Positions 16,000-24,106 of a stretch of DNA of 64,000 nucleotides are shown here, piece after piece (within the stretch, counting starts at the first letter, position 1; every line of letters begins with the position of its first letter). The DNA comes from Burkholderia vietnamiensis LMG 10929 (lineage in GTDB: Bacteria; Pseudomonadota; Gammaproteobacteria; Burkholderiales; Burkholderiaceae). The stretch is taken from positions 930,001 to 994,000 of the forward strand of contig NZ_CP009632.1 in assembly GCF_000959445.1 (NCBI RefSeq), written 5' to 3'. The translations under genes and the position numbers were made by a program. The notes beneath the pieces were generated by a model. It worked only from the letters and a program-made list of their open reading frames with translations. It searched no databases and was not told where the DNA came from.

Positions 16000-16902
16000 T
16001 TACACCATCGCCTGGCTGACGAGCGCGTACAGCCCGCAGTCCGGATCGTGCGGCGCGCCGTGCGCCGCGGCAGGCGCGTTGCGGACCATCTTCGAGCAGG
16101 TGTCGACGCGCTTCAGGCCCTGCGCATCGAGCCAGTCGGGCAGGCAGGTGCCGGACGGCACGTCGATGCGGACGAATTCGCCGTCGCGCGCGCGCAGCCA
16201 GTGCGCGATCAGCGCCTTCGCATGCGCATCGTCGGGCGAACGCGGCGCGACGACCGGGCCGATCACGTGGCCGCGGCCGAAGCGGCGCAGCACCGCAAAG
16301 CCGGCGATCTCGCCGCCGCGCTCCAGCACGACGCCTTCGCCGCGCGCGAGCAACGCGGCCAGCAGCGCGGCGCGCCCGAGCCCGGACGCGCGCGTGTCGA
16401 GCGCCACCAGGCAATCCAGGTCGCCCGGCGTGGCGGCCCGCAGGCGCTCGCCGTCGGCGAGCGTCTGCGAGGCAGGCCGCTCGACGTTGCCTTGAAACTG
16501 GTCCAGCGAGCCGCACACGGCGAAGCCGAGCTTTTCGTAGAGCGGCTGGCCGGCCGGCGTCGCGTGCAGGAACGTGATGCGCGGCCCGAGCTCGTCGAGC
16601 ACGATCTCCATCAGCGCACGCCCGATGCCGCGGCCCTGGTGCTCGGACGACACGATCACGTGTCCGAGCGCAGCGCGATCCGCGCCGTACTTCCAGCACA
16701 TCGCCGTACCGATCACCACGTCGTCCTCCTCGGCGACGAACGCGGTCGACGTGTCGGCGGAGAACTGCCAGTCTTCGGCCCTGAACGGCCAGCGCAGCGC
16801 CATCGACAGCGCGTGAGCTCCGCTCACGTCGGCGGCGGTGAAGCGTCGATAGTGCAGCGCCGTCGCCGGCGCGGCAGCGTTGGTCGCGTGTTCGTGTGTC
16901 AT
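16000..16902 (-). CDS. GNAT-family N-acetyltransferase with C-terminal second domain
   Basis: The product is 300 residues. The N-terminal half is a GNAT domain with the acetyl-CoA loop HVIVSSEHQGRGIGRALM (residues about 80-97) followed by FLHATPAGQPLYEKLGF. The C-terminal half (ERLRAATPGDLDCLVALDTRA through GFAVLRRFGRGHVIGPVVAP) matches the second domain of YitH-type acetyltransferases. A clear paralogue lies at 44138-44998 in this window, with the same domain order and many identical blocks (QGRGIGR, FGRGHVIGPV). A TTAAGCG-type dyad about 150 bp upstream links it to the adjacent catabolic genes, so it may acetylate an amine related to that pathway. The substrate is unknown. Confidence 0.85.
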   Translation of the reverse strand: MTHEHATNAAAPATALHYRRFTAADVSGAHALSMALRWPFRAEDWQFSADTSTAFVAEEDDVVIGTAMCWKYGADRAALGHVIVSSEHQGRGIGRALMEIVLDELGPRITFLHATPAGQPLYEKLGFAVCGSLDQFQGNVERPASQTLADGERLRAATPGDLDCLVALDTRASGLGRAALLAALLARGEGVVLERGGEIAGFAVLRRFGRGHVIGPVVAPRSPDDAHAKALIAHWLRARDGEFVRIDVPSGTCLPDWLDAQGLKRVDTCSKMVRNAPAAAHGAPHDPDCGLYALVSQAMV

Positions 16903-17054
16903 CGGGCGATCCCTCTTGTGTCGTGTGTCGAGCCGGCACGGACGACGGCCCGCGCCTGTGTTGCCGTATCGCCGGCGACATCGCGCGGCGTGTTCGCAGC
17001 GGTCACTATAGGAACAGACGTGTTTGCTGTGGCTAACGCGCGCTTAAGCGTTCG

Positions 17055-17069
17055 TTAGCCGCCGTTTAA
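17055..17069. promoter_or_regulatory. Regulon dyad, site A (upstream of GNAT gene)
   Basis: TTAGCCGCCGTTTAA fits the shared dyad TTAAGCG-C-CGCTTAA and is followed by TGCGG as at site B. Just to the left, CGCTTAAGCG (17041-17050) is a perfect palindrome made of two more half-sites. GCTAACG (17032) and CGTTAGC (17053) form a further inverted repeat overlapping the site. It is 153 bp upstream of the GNAT start. Confidence 0.55.
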
Positions 17070-17095
17070 TGCGGCGCGTTCGAAGCCGCGCACCG

Positions 17096-18322
17096 TCACG
17101 CCGCGCGCGCGAAATACCGCTGCGCCAGCGACACCCAGTAGCGCACGCCGGCCGGAATGATGTCGTCGTTGAAATCGTATTTCGGGTGATGCAGCGCCGG
17201 CGCCGCGTCACCGTCCGCCGCGTTGCCGATCAGCACGTACGCGCCGGGCCGCTCCTCGAGCATGAAGCCGAAGTCTTCGGACGTCATGTTCGGCGGCACC
17301 TCGCGGCGCAGGCGCTGCTCGCCGAAGGTGTCGCGAATCACCGCTTCGCACAGGGCCGTCTCGGCCGGCGTGTTCACCGTCGCCGGGTAGTACTGAAAGA
17401 ACTCGACGTCCGCGCGCGCGCCGCTCGCGCCGGCCAGCGCCTCGCACATGAGCCGGACGTCGCGCTGCAACTGCTGCTGCAACGCGGACGACAGCGTGCG
17501 GATCGTGCCGCGCAGCTCGGCGCTGTCGGGAATGACGTTGTCCGTGGTGCCGGCCTGGAACATGCAGACGGAGATCACGGCCGGGTCCACCGGGTCCTTG
17601 TGCCTTGCGGCGATCGTCTGGCACTGCAGCACCATCGCGCAGGCGAGCGGGACGGGATCGATGCCGAGATGCGGCTGCGCCGCGTGCGCGCCCTTGCCGG
17701 TCACCGTGATGCGGAACCGCGAGCCGGCCGCCATGATCGGGCCGGTGCGCAACCCGAAGTGCCCGGCGGGCAAGCCGGGCCAGTTGTGCATGCCGAACAC
17801 CGCTTCGGTCGGAAACTGCTCGAACAGGCCGTCGTCGATCATCTTGCGCGCGCCCGCGCCGCCTTCCTCGCCCGGCTGAAACACGAAGTGGACGCTGCCG
17901 GCCAGCTGCGGCAGCTCCCGGAGCACGCGCGCGGCGCCGAGCAACATCACCGTATGACCGTCATGCCCGCAGGCGTGCATCACGCCGTGCGTGCACGACG
18001 CATGCGCGAAGTCGTTGGCTTCGCGAATCGGCAACGCGTCGAGGTCGGCGCGCAGCACGATGCCGCGGCGCGGGTCGGTGCCGGGCAGGCTCGCGACCAC
18101 GCCGGTGCCGCCGAGCCCGCGCGACACCGCGTAGCCGAGCGCCGCGAGTTCGCGGGCCACGACGTCGGCGGTCCGGTGCTCGTCGAATCGCAATTCGGGA
18201 TGCGCATGCAGGTCGCGGCGCAAGCTCGCCCAGTGGGCACGATGCGCGCTCAGCGACGCTTCGGAGAGAATGGCGTGTTCCAAGTTCGACACCTTCGATG
18301 ATGGACGGTCGGGATTGTGCAT
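17096..18322 (-). CDS. M20-family amidohydrolase (hippurate/N-acyl-amino-acid hydrolase type)
   Basis: The product is 408 residues. The dinuclear metal peptidase signature is intact: LRRDLHAHPELRFDE, GVMHACGHDGHTVMLLGAA, FVFQPGEEGGAGARKMIDDG, FGMHNWPGLPAGHF and the late MTSEDFGFML. The lid domain carries GKGAHAAQPHLGIDPV. Relatives remove acyl groups from amino acids (hippurate, N-acetyl or indole-acetyl conjugates) in the cytoplasm. An ATG at 18322 and an internal GTG at 18292 are both possible starts, and neither has a good ribosome site at proper spacing. It is the last gene of the leftward oxidase-dehydrogenase operon, 29 bp after the aldehyde dehydrogenase. Confidence 0.88.
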   Translation of the reverse strand: MHNPDRPSSKVSNLEHAILSEASLSAHRAHWASLRRDLHAHPELRFDEHRTADVVARELAALGYAVSRGLGGTGVVASLPGTDPRRGIVLRADLDALPIREANDFAHASCTHGVMHACGHDGHTVMLLGAARVLRELPQLAGSVHFVFQPGEEGGAGARKMIDDGLFEQFPTEAVFGMHNWPGLPAGHFGLRTGPIMAAGSRFRITVTGKGAHAAQPHLGIDPVPLACAMVLQCQTIAARHKDPVDPAVISVCMFQAGTTDNVIPDSAELRGTIRTLSSALQQQLQRDVRLMCEALAGASGARADVEFFQYYPATVNTPAETALCEAVIRDTFGEQRLRREVPPNMTSEDFGFMLEERPGAYVLIGNAADGDAAPALHHPKYDFNDDIIPAGVRYWVSLAQRYFARAA

Positions 18323-18351
18323 CGCCGCGCGGACGTCGCGCGGCCAAGGCT

Positions 18352-19821
18352 TCAGTCGTAGTAGCCGAGAATCGACTTGACCTCCATGTACTCCTCCATC
18401 CCCTCGACGCCGTACTCGCGGCCGTTGCCCGACTGCTTGTAGCCGCCGAACGGTGCCTGCGGGTCCCACGCCGGGTAGTTCAGATGCACCTGCCCGGCCC
18501 GGATGCGGGCCGCGACGGCGCGCGTGCGTTCCCTGTCGGTGCCCTGCACGTGTGCGCCCAGCCCGTACACCGTGTCGTTGGCGATGGAGACCGCTTCGTC
18601 GATGCTGTCGTAAGGCAGGATCGCGAGCACCGGGCCGAAGATCTCCTGCTGCGCGATCGCCATGCCGGTGCGCACGTCGGAGAAGATCGTCGGCCGCGCA
18701 TAGAAGCCGCGCTCGCATCCCGCCGGGCGGCCGGGGCCGCCCGCGATCAGCTTCGCGCCTTCGGCGACGCCCACGTCGATCATCTGCGCGACCCGCTCGA
18801 ACTGCGCGCGATTGGCGAGCGGCCCGTGCGTCGTTGCGTCGGCGAACGGATCGCCGACCACGCAACGCTGCGCCGCGGCCACAGCGAGCGCCTCGACCGC
18901 GCCGAGCGCTGCGCGCGGCACGATCATGCGGGTCGGCGCGCTGCACGACTGCCCCATGTTGCGGAACGCGGCGGCCACGCCCGGCGCGATGGCGCGCTCC
19001 AGGTCGGCATCGGGCAGCACGACGTTCGGCGACTTGCCGCCGAGCTCCTGTGCGACGCGCTTGACGGTCGGCGCCGCGGCCTGCGCGACCAGCACGCCGG
19101 CGCGCGTCGAGCCGGTGATCGACACCATGTCGACCAGCGGATGCGACGACAGCGCGGCGCCCACCTCCGCGCCGGTGCCGCTCACCAGGTTGAATACGCC
19201 CGCGGGCACGCCCGCATCGGCGAGCACTTCCGCAAACAGCAGCGCGCTGAGCGGCGACAGCTCGCTCGGCTTCAGCACCACGGTGCAGCCCGCCGCGAGC
19301 GCCGGGCCGACCTTCGCGGTGATCTGATAGATCGGCCAGTTCCACGGCGTGATCAGCGCGCATACGCCGATCGGCTCGCGCACGATCGCGGTCGTGCCGC
19401 GCTGCTTGCGAAACGGGTAATCGGTCAGGTTGTCGCGCGCGACCCGGATATGTTCGGCGGCGAGCGGCACGTGCGCGCTGCGCGCATAGCCGAGCGGCGC
19501 GCCCATCTCCAGCGCGAGCGCCGTCGCGAACCGCTCGGCGCGCTCGAGCAGCAGCCGATGCACGCGGTCGAGCAGCGCCGCGCGTTCCTGCGGCGACGTC
19601 GCGGCCCAGCCGGCGAATGCGTGGCGCGCGGCTTGCACCGCGCGATCGGCGTCGCGCGCGCTGCCGAGCGGGATCTCGCACAGCGTGTCTTCCGTCGACG
19701 GGCAGACGACCGCGAAGCGGCCGCCGCCGTCGGGCGCGACCCAGTCGCCGTCGATGAAGAAGCGCTCGAGCCGGCCGGCCTCGAGCAGGTGACGAACCGG
19801 TGATTGGTCGTAAGAAGTCAT
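18352..19821 (-). CDS. NAD(P)-dependent aldehyde dehydrogenase
   Basis: The product is 489 residues. The family core is complete: ITPWNWPIYQITAKVGPALA, the NAD loop SITGSTRAGVLVAQAAAP, general-base Glu259 (QELGGKSPNVV) and nucleophile Cys293 (NMGQSCSAPTR), then GPVLAILPYDSIDEAVSIAND. It oxidises an aldehyde to the acid. Its ATG overlaps the stop of the upstream FAD oxidase (ATGA), so the two are coupled. The aldehyde is then probably the product of that oxidase, as in the PuuB-PuuC pair of the putrescine pathway. An AAGGA site lies upstream. Confidence 0.92.
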   Translation of the reverse strand: MTSYDQSPVRHLLEAGRLERFFIDGDWVAPDGGGRFAVVCPSTEDTLCEIPLGSARDADRAVQAARHAFAGWAATSPQERAALLDRVHRLLLERAERFATALALEMGAPLGYARSAHVPLAAEHIRVARDNLTDYPFRKQRGTTAIVREPIGVCALITPWNWPIYQITAKVGPALAAGCTVVLKPSELSPLSALLFAEVLADAGVPAGVFNLVSGTGAEVGAALSSHPLVDMVSITGSTRAGVLVAQAAAPTVKRVAQELGGKSPNVVLPDADLERAIAPGVAAAFRNMGQSCSAPTRMIVPRAALGAVEALAVAAAQRCVVGDPFADATTHGPLANRAQFERVAQMIDVGVAEGAKLIAGGPGRPAGCERGFYARPTIFSDVRTGMAIAQQEIFGPVLAILPYDSIDEAVSIANDTVYGLGAHVQGTDRERTRAVAARIRAGQVHLNYPAWDPQAPFGGYKQSGNGREYGVEGMEEYMEVKSILGYYD

Positions 19822-21095
19822 TGGAGTGTGTCCTTGAGTCGGTACCATGCGCCGACGAGCGGCAGAAACCACGGTTTGCCGAAGTGGCCGGGAATCGCCG
19901 GCCAGTCGAAACGTTGCCACGGGTTGAGATCGGCGCGCCCGTCCATGATCTCGGCCATCAGCGTGCCCATCAGCGTGGCCATGTGGGTGCCGTGGCCGCT
20001 GTAGCCCATCGAGTAATACACGCCGTCGCGCTCGCCGGCGCGCGGCAGCCGGTCGGCGGTCATGTCGACCATGCCGCCCCAGCAGTAGTCGACGCGCACG
20101 TTCGCCAGCTCGGGAAACACGGCGGCCATCTGACGGCGCAGGATCAGTCCGCTCTTTTCGTCCGAACGCGGGTTCGAGGTGGCGAAACGCGCGCGCCCGC
20201 CGAACAGCATCCGGTGGTCCGGCGTCACGCGGAAGAAATTCACGAAGTTCTTGGTGTCGGTGACCATCCGGCGGGTCGGCAGCAGGCGGTCGAGCAGTTC
20301 GCGCGGCAGCGGCTCGGTGACGATGATGAACGCGCCGACCGGCACGATCCTGCGCCGGATCCAGCCGAACGGCCCCACCTGCGAGATCCCGCTCGCGAGC
20401 AGCACCTGACGCGCGCGGATCTCGCCGAGCGGCGTGCGCAGCGCGTATGCGCCGCCCGCGTCGCGCTTCATCCCGAGCACCGGCGCATGTTCGACGACGT
20501 GCGCGCCGCGCGCCTGCGCGGCGTTGGCGAGGCCGCGCACATACCGGCCGACGTGCATCCCGGCGCTCTTCTCGAACAGCAAGCCGCCGTGGTAGCGGCT
20601 CGATCCGATCTCGTCGCGCAGCTGCGCCTTCGTCACGATGCGCGTGTCTCGATCGACGTTCGCGGCGAGCAGCGCCTGGCTGCGCACGAGCTTGTCGTAG
20701 TGCGCGGGCTTCGCCGCGAGCTTGAGCTTGCCGCGCCGCACGAAATCGCAATCGATCGACTCTTCTTCGACCAGACGCTCGACCATGTCGACGCCCGCGT
20801 CGAACGCCTGATACAGCCGGTTCGCCAGCTCGGCGCCGATGCGCTGCGACAGCATCGCGTAGTCCTGCGCGAAGCCGTTGTTGCACATGCCGCCGTTGCG
20901 GCCCGACGCGGCGTGCCCGACGGTGCCGGCTTCGCACACCACCACACGCGCGCCCTTCTTCGCGAGCGCGAGCGCGGCCGCCGAACCTGTGATCCCGCCG
21001 CCCACGACCGCCACGTCGCACATTCCGTCCGGCAGCTCAGGCGAGCGGCTCGCGAAGGGCTCGGACGTATCGAGCCAATAGGAACCGAAACGCAT
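19818..21095 (-). CDS. FAD-dependent amine oxidase, PuuB/OrdL-like (paralogue 1)
   Basis: The product is 425 residues of the DAO family. It has the FAD fold DVAVVGGGITGSAAALALAKKG near residue 30, then GHAASGRNGGMCNNGFAQDY, IDCDFVRRGKLKLAAKPAHY, FRVTPDHRMLFGGRARF and the late GVYYSMGYSGHGTHMATLMG. The order and wording follow gamma-glutamylputrescine oxidase PuuB. It should oxidise a C-N bond, giving an aldehyde plus amine and H2O2. A paralogue of identical length lies at 24107-25384. The start at 21095 has a TGGAG site; longer in-frame starts are rejected. It is coupled to the aldehyde dehydrogenase by a 4-base overlap. Confidence 0.88.
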   Translation of the reverse strand: MRFGSYWLDTSEPFASRSPELPDGMCDVAVVGGGITGSAAALALAKKGARVVVCEAGTVGHAASGRNGGMCNNGFAQDYAMLSQRIGAELANRLYQAFDAGVDMVERLVEEESIDCDFVRRGKLKLAAKPAHYDKLVRSQALLAANVDRDTRIVTKAQLRDEIGSSRYHGGLLFEKSAGMHVGRYVRGLANAAQARGAHVVEHAPVLGMKRDAGGAYALRTPLGEIRARQVLLASGISQVGPFGWIRRRIVPVGAFIIVTEPLPRELLDRLLPTRRMVTDTKNFVNFFRVTPDHRMLFGGRARFATSNPRSDEKSGLILRRQMAAVFPELANVRVDYCWGGMVDMTADRLPRAGERDGVYYSMGYSGHGTHMATLMGTLMAEIMDGRADLNPWQRFDWPAIPGHFGKPWFLPLVGAWYRLKDTLQ

Positions 21096-21115
21096 CACGC
21101 ACTCCATTGTCGGCC

Positions 21116-21139
21116 GCACCATGCCGCGAGGCATGGTGC
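21116..21139. other. Perfect 10-bp hairpin 20 bases before the PuuB-like gene
   Basis: GCACCATGCC and GGCATGGTGC form a perfect 10-bp stem with a 4-base loop. It sits in the 142-bp gap between two co-directional oxidase genes, close to the ribosome site of the downstream one. It may be an mRNA processing or stability element, or an attenuator. Confidence 0.55.
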
Positions 21140-21237
21140 GCATTGTTCGCGTCGCATCGCGTCGCACCGTGTCGTATCGTCTGCCTGCGCGAACGGCGCG
21201 TGACGATGCGCAGCGTCGTCACGCCGCCGGCGTCGGC

Positions 21238-22563
21238 CTAGAAATCGGCGACCTTGCCCCACGCGGAATCGGCGAACCGGCTCGGCCGGTACGGCGTCGG
21301 GTCCACCAGCGGTTGCGCGCCCGTCACGAGATCCGCGATCAGATGCCCGGCGCCGGGGCCGATGCCGAAGCCGTGGCCGGAAAAGCCCGCCGCGAGCACG
21401 AGGCCCGGCACGCCCGGCAGTTCGCCGATCCCGGGGACGCCGTCCGGCGTGCTGTCGACGAAGCCGGCCCACGCATGCGTGATCGTTGCGTCGCGCAACT
21501 CGGGCAACAGCTCGACCGCGCGGCGATACGTTTCGTTGACCGTCGGCAGATCGGGCTTCGGGTCGAGGATGCGCACGGCCTCCATCGGCGTCGGCGCATC
21601 GAGACGCCAGCGCTTCAGCGTTTCGTGGCCGCCGCGCACGCCTTCGAGGCCGCCCGGCAGAAGATTGCGCCAGCGCTTCGCGAACATCGGCACGAACTGC
21701 GGCGCGAAGCGCAGGAACTGCGCGGTCGGGTCGACGCGCGCGCGGCCGCTGATGGCCAGCGCGTAGCGGCCGTCGCTGCGGCGCGTCACCGACACACCGG
21801 ACGTATACAGCGCGCCCGGCAGCGCCTGCTCGACCGGCGACACGCTCAGGATCGACTGGCGGATCGACGCCTGCGGGAACCGGACGCCCAGCTGCCGGCA
21901 GAACGACGACGCCCACGCGCCACCGGCGAGCACGACCTTGCGGGTCTTGATGACGCCGGCCTCCGTGATGACGCCCGCGACGCGCCCGGCCGCCAGTTCG
22001 ATGCCGCGCGCGGCGCAGTGCTGGTGGACGCTGCCGCCGAGCTTCATCAGCGCGGCCGCGACGGCCGGCGCGGCCTTCTCCGGGTCGGCGGTGCCGTCGC
22101 TCGGCGAGAACACGCCGCCTTTCCACGCACGCCCGGTCGCGCGCCCGCGCTCGCCGGCCTGCTTGCTGTCGAGCATGTAGGTCGTCACGCCCGCCGTCTT
22201 CGCGAATTCGCCCCAGCTCGCCCAGCGCGACAGCTCGGCCTCGTCGTTGCTCAGGTACAGCAGCCCGCAGCGGTGAAAGCCGGTGTCCTCGCCCGATTCG
22301 GCAGCGAAGCGCTCCCACAGGTCGATGCTCTTGCTCGCCATCGGCAGCTCGCGCTCGTCGCGGTTCTGCTGCCGGCACCAGCCCCAGTTGCGGCTCGATT
22401 GCTCGGCGCCGATACGGCCCTTCTCGACCAGCGCGACCGACACCCCGCGCCGGGCGAGGTAGTACGCGGTGAAGACGCCGATGATGCCGCCGCCGATCAC
22501 GACGACATCTGCTTCGGCCGGCAGCGTCGGCGACGTTTCTATTTGGCGCAGCGGAGGCGACAT
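21238..22563 (-). CDS. FAD-dependent oxidoreductase, glycine/D-amino-acid oxidase (DAO) family
   Basis: The product is 441 residues. The FAD fold is at residues 19-40 (VVVIGGGIIGVFTAYYLARRGVS written in part), followed by AEQSSRNWGWCRQQNRDERE and VVLAGGAWASSFCRQLGV. The C-terminus carries HAWAGFVDSTPDGVPGIGE and AAGFSGHGFGIGPGAGHLIA, typical of sarcosine, glycine and opine oxidase relatives. It belongs to the same superfamily as the two PuuB-like proteins here but a different branch. Its start is two bases after the stop of the bicupin gene, so both are in one operon. It probably acts on an N-substituted amino acid or amine imported by the neighbouring ABC system. The substrate is unknown. 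Confidence 0.87.
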   Translation of the reverse strand: MSPPLRQIETSPTLPAEADVVVIGGGIIGVFTAYYLARRGVSVALVEKGRIGAEQSSRNWGWCRQQNRDERELPMASKSIDLWERFAAESGEDTGFHRCGLLYLSNDEAELSRWASWGEFAKTAGVTTYMLDSKQAGERGRATGRAWKGGVFSPSDGTADPEKAAPAVAAALMKLGGSVHQHCAARGIELAAGRVAGVITEAGVIKTRKVVLAGGAWASSFCRQLGVRFPQASIRQSILSVSPVEQALPGALYTSGVSVTRRSDGRYALAISGRARVDPTAQFLRFAPQFVPMFAKRWRNLLPGGLEGVRGGHETLKRWRLDAPTPMEAVRILDPKPDLPTVNETYRRAVELLPELRDATITHAWAGFVDSTPDGVPGIGELPGVPGLVLAAGFSGHGFGIGPGAGHLIADLVTGAQPLVDPTPYRPSRFADSAWGKVADF

Positions 22564-22565
22564 GT

Positions 22566-23300
22566 TCAGTTCCGTTCGGTTGATGCGTTGACGTTCTGCA
22601 CGACGTAAAACTTGGCCACGTGCTCGCGGCTTTCCCACCCGATCGGCGCGCCGCGCGGCACGAACAGCGCGTCGCCGGCGCCGAGCGTCAGCACGCTGCC
22701 GTCGGGCGCGGCGAAGCGCACGCTGCCGGCCAGCAGGAACATGAATTCGTTGACGCGATGCGGCCGGACGATCCGGTGATACGGCGTCGAATCCCAGGTG
22801 CCCGCGCAGTGGCCGATGCCGTCTTCGACGAACACGTTGTCGCTGCGGCAGGCCGGCGCGGGGCCGAGCAGCACGTCGGGCGGCAGCGACGCCGACGGCT
22901 TGAAGTCGGCGTCGGCGCGCAGCGCGACCAGGCCGCGCTTGGTCGGTTGCGGGCACGCGGCGGCGCAGAACACGAGCCGCACCGGCGACGCCGCGCCGAT
23001 GCGCAGCGCGGTGCCGGCGCCGATGACCGCACCCTGTCCCGGCCCCAGCACCAAGCGGGCGCCGCCCGCTGCGTCGAGCGTCAGCTCGCCTTCGACGACG
23101 ACGATGCTTTCGACGTGCGGATAACGCGCGACGTCGAGCTCGCCGACGAAGCCGATCCGGCCGGCCGCCATCGCGTCGGGGCCTTCCCACGCGATCTCGC
23201 GCTCACGCGCGAACGGGTCGTGCTCGCCGAACGCCTGCTGGCGAAACGCGGTTGTGTCAGCCGTGCCGTCGGCGCGGTGCAATACGTAAGCTGCGGTCAT
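22566..23300 (-). CDS. Bicupin domain protein (DUF861-type)
   Basis: The product is 244 residues made of two cupin barrels. The first (residues about 55-110) holds YPHVESIVVVEGELTLDA and LVLGPGQGAVIGAGT; the second (about 170-235) holds RPHRVNEFMFLLAGSVRFAA and LTLGAGDALFVPRGAPIGW. The GDALFVPRG phrasing is typical of EutQ-like cupins. In catabolic operons such proteins often bind an intermediate or act as small isomerases. It is the first gene of the leftward operon: cupin, DAO, PuuB-like oxidase, aldehyde dehydrogenase, amidohydrolase. The dyad at 23479-23493 lies 179 bp upstream. Confidence 0.8.
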   Translation of the reverse strand: MTAAYVLHRADGTADTTAFRQQAFGEHDPFAREREIAWEGPDAMAAGRIGFVGELDVARYPHVESIVVVEGELTLDAAGGARLVLGPGQGAVIGAGTALRIGAASPVRLVFCAAACPQPTKRGLVALRADADFKPSASLPPDVLLGPAPACRSDNVFVEDGIGHCAGTWDSTPYHRIVRPHRVNEFMFLLAGSVRFAAPDGSVLTLGAGDALFVPRGAPIGWESREHVAKFYVVQNVNASTERN

Positions 23301-23478
23301 TTCTGCTCCAGCCGATGCGCGACGACGTGGCAGCCCAGCGGTCGCGCGTGTTGCAAAATATGCGTTTGCGGACGTCAGGTCCGCGCACCCCTCGGCGCAC
23401 TCGAACGCGGTTGCGCCACTTGCGAACCATTGTGTCGCGTCGGTTCGCCTACCGGATTAACGCCTCACAAAACCATCG

Positions 23479-23493
23479 TTAAGCGCCGCTTAA
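23479..23493. promoter_or_regulatory. Regulon dyad, site B (upstream of the cupin-oxidase operon)
   Basis: TTAAGCGCCGCTTAA is a perfect 7-1-7 inverted repeat and the best copy of the shared dyad. TGCGG follows directly, as at site A. It is 179 bp upstream of the bicupin start and just downstream of the AraC gene stop. Confidence 0.65.
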
Positions 23494-23532
23494 TGCGGCA
23501 AACGTGCCCGCGCCTCCCGTCGCGACCCGCGC

Positions 23533-24024
23533 CTATGCAACGTGACAGGGCGTGTCGCGGCGCTCGGCGCACGCGTGCCGCGGCGCCGCGCGCAGCGCCG
23601 CGCCGTCCTGCCGCGCGCCCACGTAGTCGCGCGGCGTGACGCCGAGCACGCGGCGAAAATGCCGGCACAGATGGCTCTGATCGAAGAAGCCGACGTCGGT
23701 CGCGACGACCGAAGGCGCCAGCCCCGCGCGCAGCAGTTCCTGCGCGCGTCGCACGCGCACCAGGCACAGATAGCGATGCGGCGACAGGCCGACTTCGCCG
23801 CGAAAGCGCGCGGTGAAGCGCGACACGCTCAGGCCGGCGACGGCCGCGAGCGTGTCGAGGTTCAGCGGCTGCGCGAACGACGCGTCGATGGTGCGCAGCA
23901 CGTCGCCGATCGCGGGCGATACGGAACACGGCGCGGAACACGGCGCGGAACACGGCGCGGAATACGGCGCGCGCCGGGCGCGCGCTGCCTCGCGTTCGGG
24001 CGCAACGGGAAACAGGGTCGCCAT
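23533..24024 (-). CDS. Short AraC-family transcriptional regulator
   Basis: The product is 163 residues. The C-terminal double helix-turn-helix is complete: LNLDTLAAVAGLSVSRFTARF, then PHRYLCLVRVRRAQELLRAG, ATDVGFFDQSHLCRHFRRVLG and VTPRDYVGARQ. The N-terminal part is only about 45 residues, contains a Ser-Ala-Pro-Cys repeat and has no cupin effector domain, so this is a DNA-binding module without a recognisable sensor. The start at 24024 is supported by GAGG 8 bases upstream. It follows the PuuB-like gene at 24107 by 82 bp on the same strand and is probably co-transcribed. It is a candidate local activator of the oxidase operons. Confidence 0.82.
   Translation of the reverse strand: MATLFPVAPEREAARARRAPYSAPCSAPCSAPCSVSPAIGDVLRTIDASFAQPLNLDTLAAVAGLSVSRFTARFRGEVGLSPHRYLCLVRVRRAQELLRAGLAPSVVATDVGFFDQSHLCRHFRRVLGVTPRDYVGARQDGAALRAAPRHACAERRDTPCHVA
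23923..23970 (-). repeat. 12-bp tandem repeat, four copies, in the AraC gene
   Basis: GGAACACGGCGC occurs three times and GGAATACGGCGC once, head to tail. It encodes the Ser-Ala-Pro-Cys array in the N-terminal linker of the AraC protein. Copy number could change without a frameshift. Confidence 0.85.
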
Positions 24025-24106
24025 GCTCGCGGTCCTCATGCGGCCGCGCACGCGGCGGGCGGACAAACGAATCGTGCGGTCATATCCAGTCCTTGCGGCA
24101 TTCGCT

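Noticed and set aside
23923..23970. CRISPR-like array
   Set aside because: The units are 12 bp, contiguous and in-frame coding, with no spacers.
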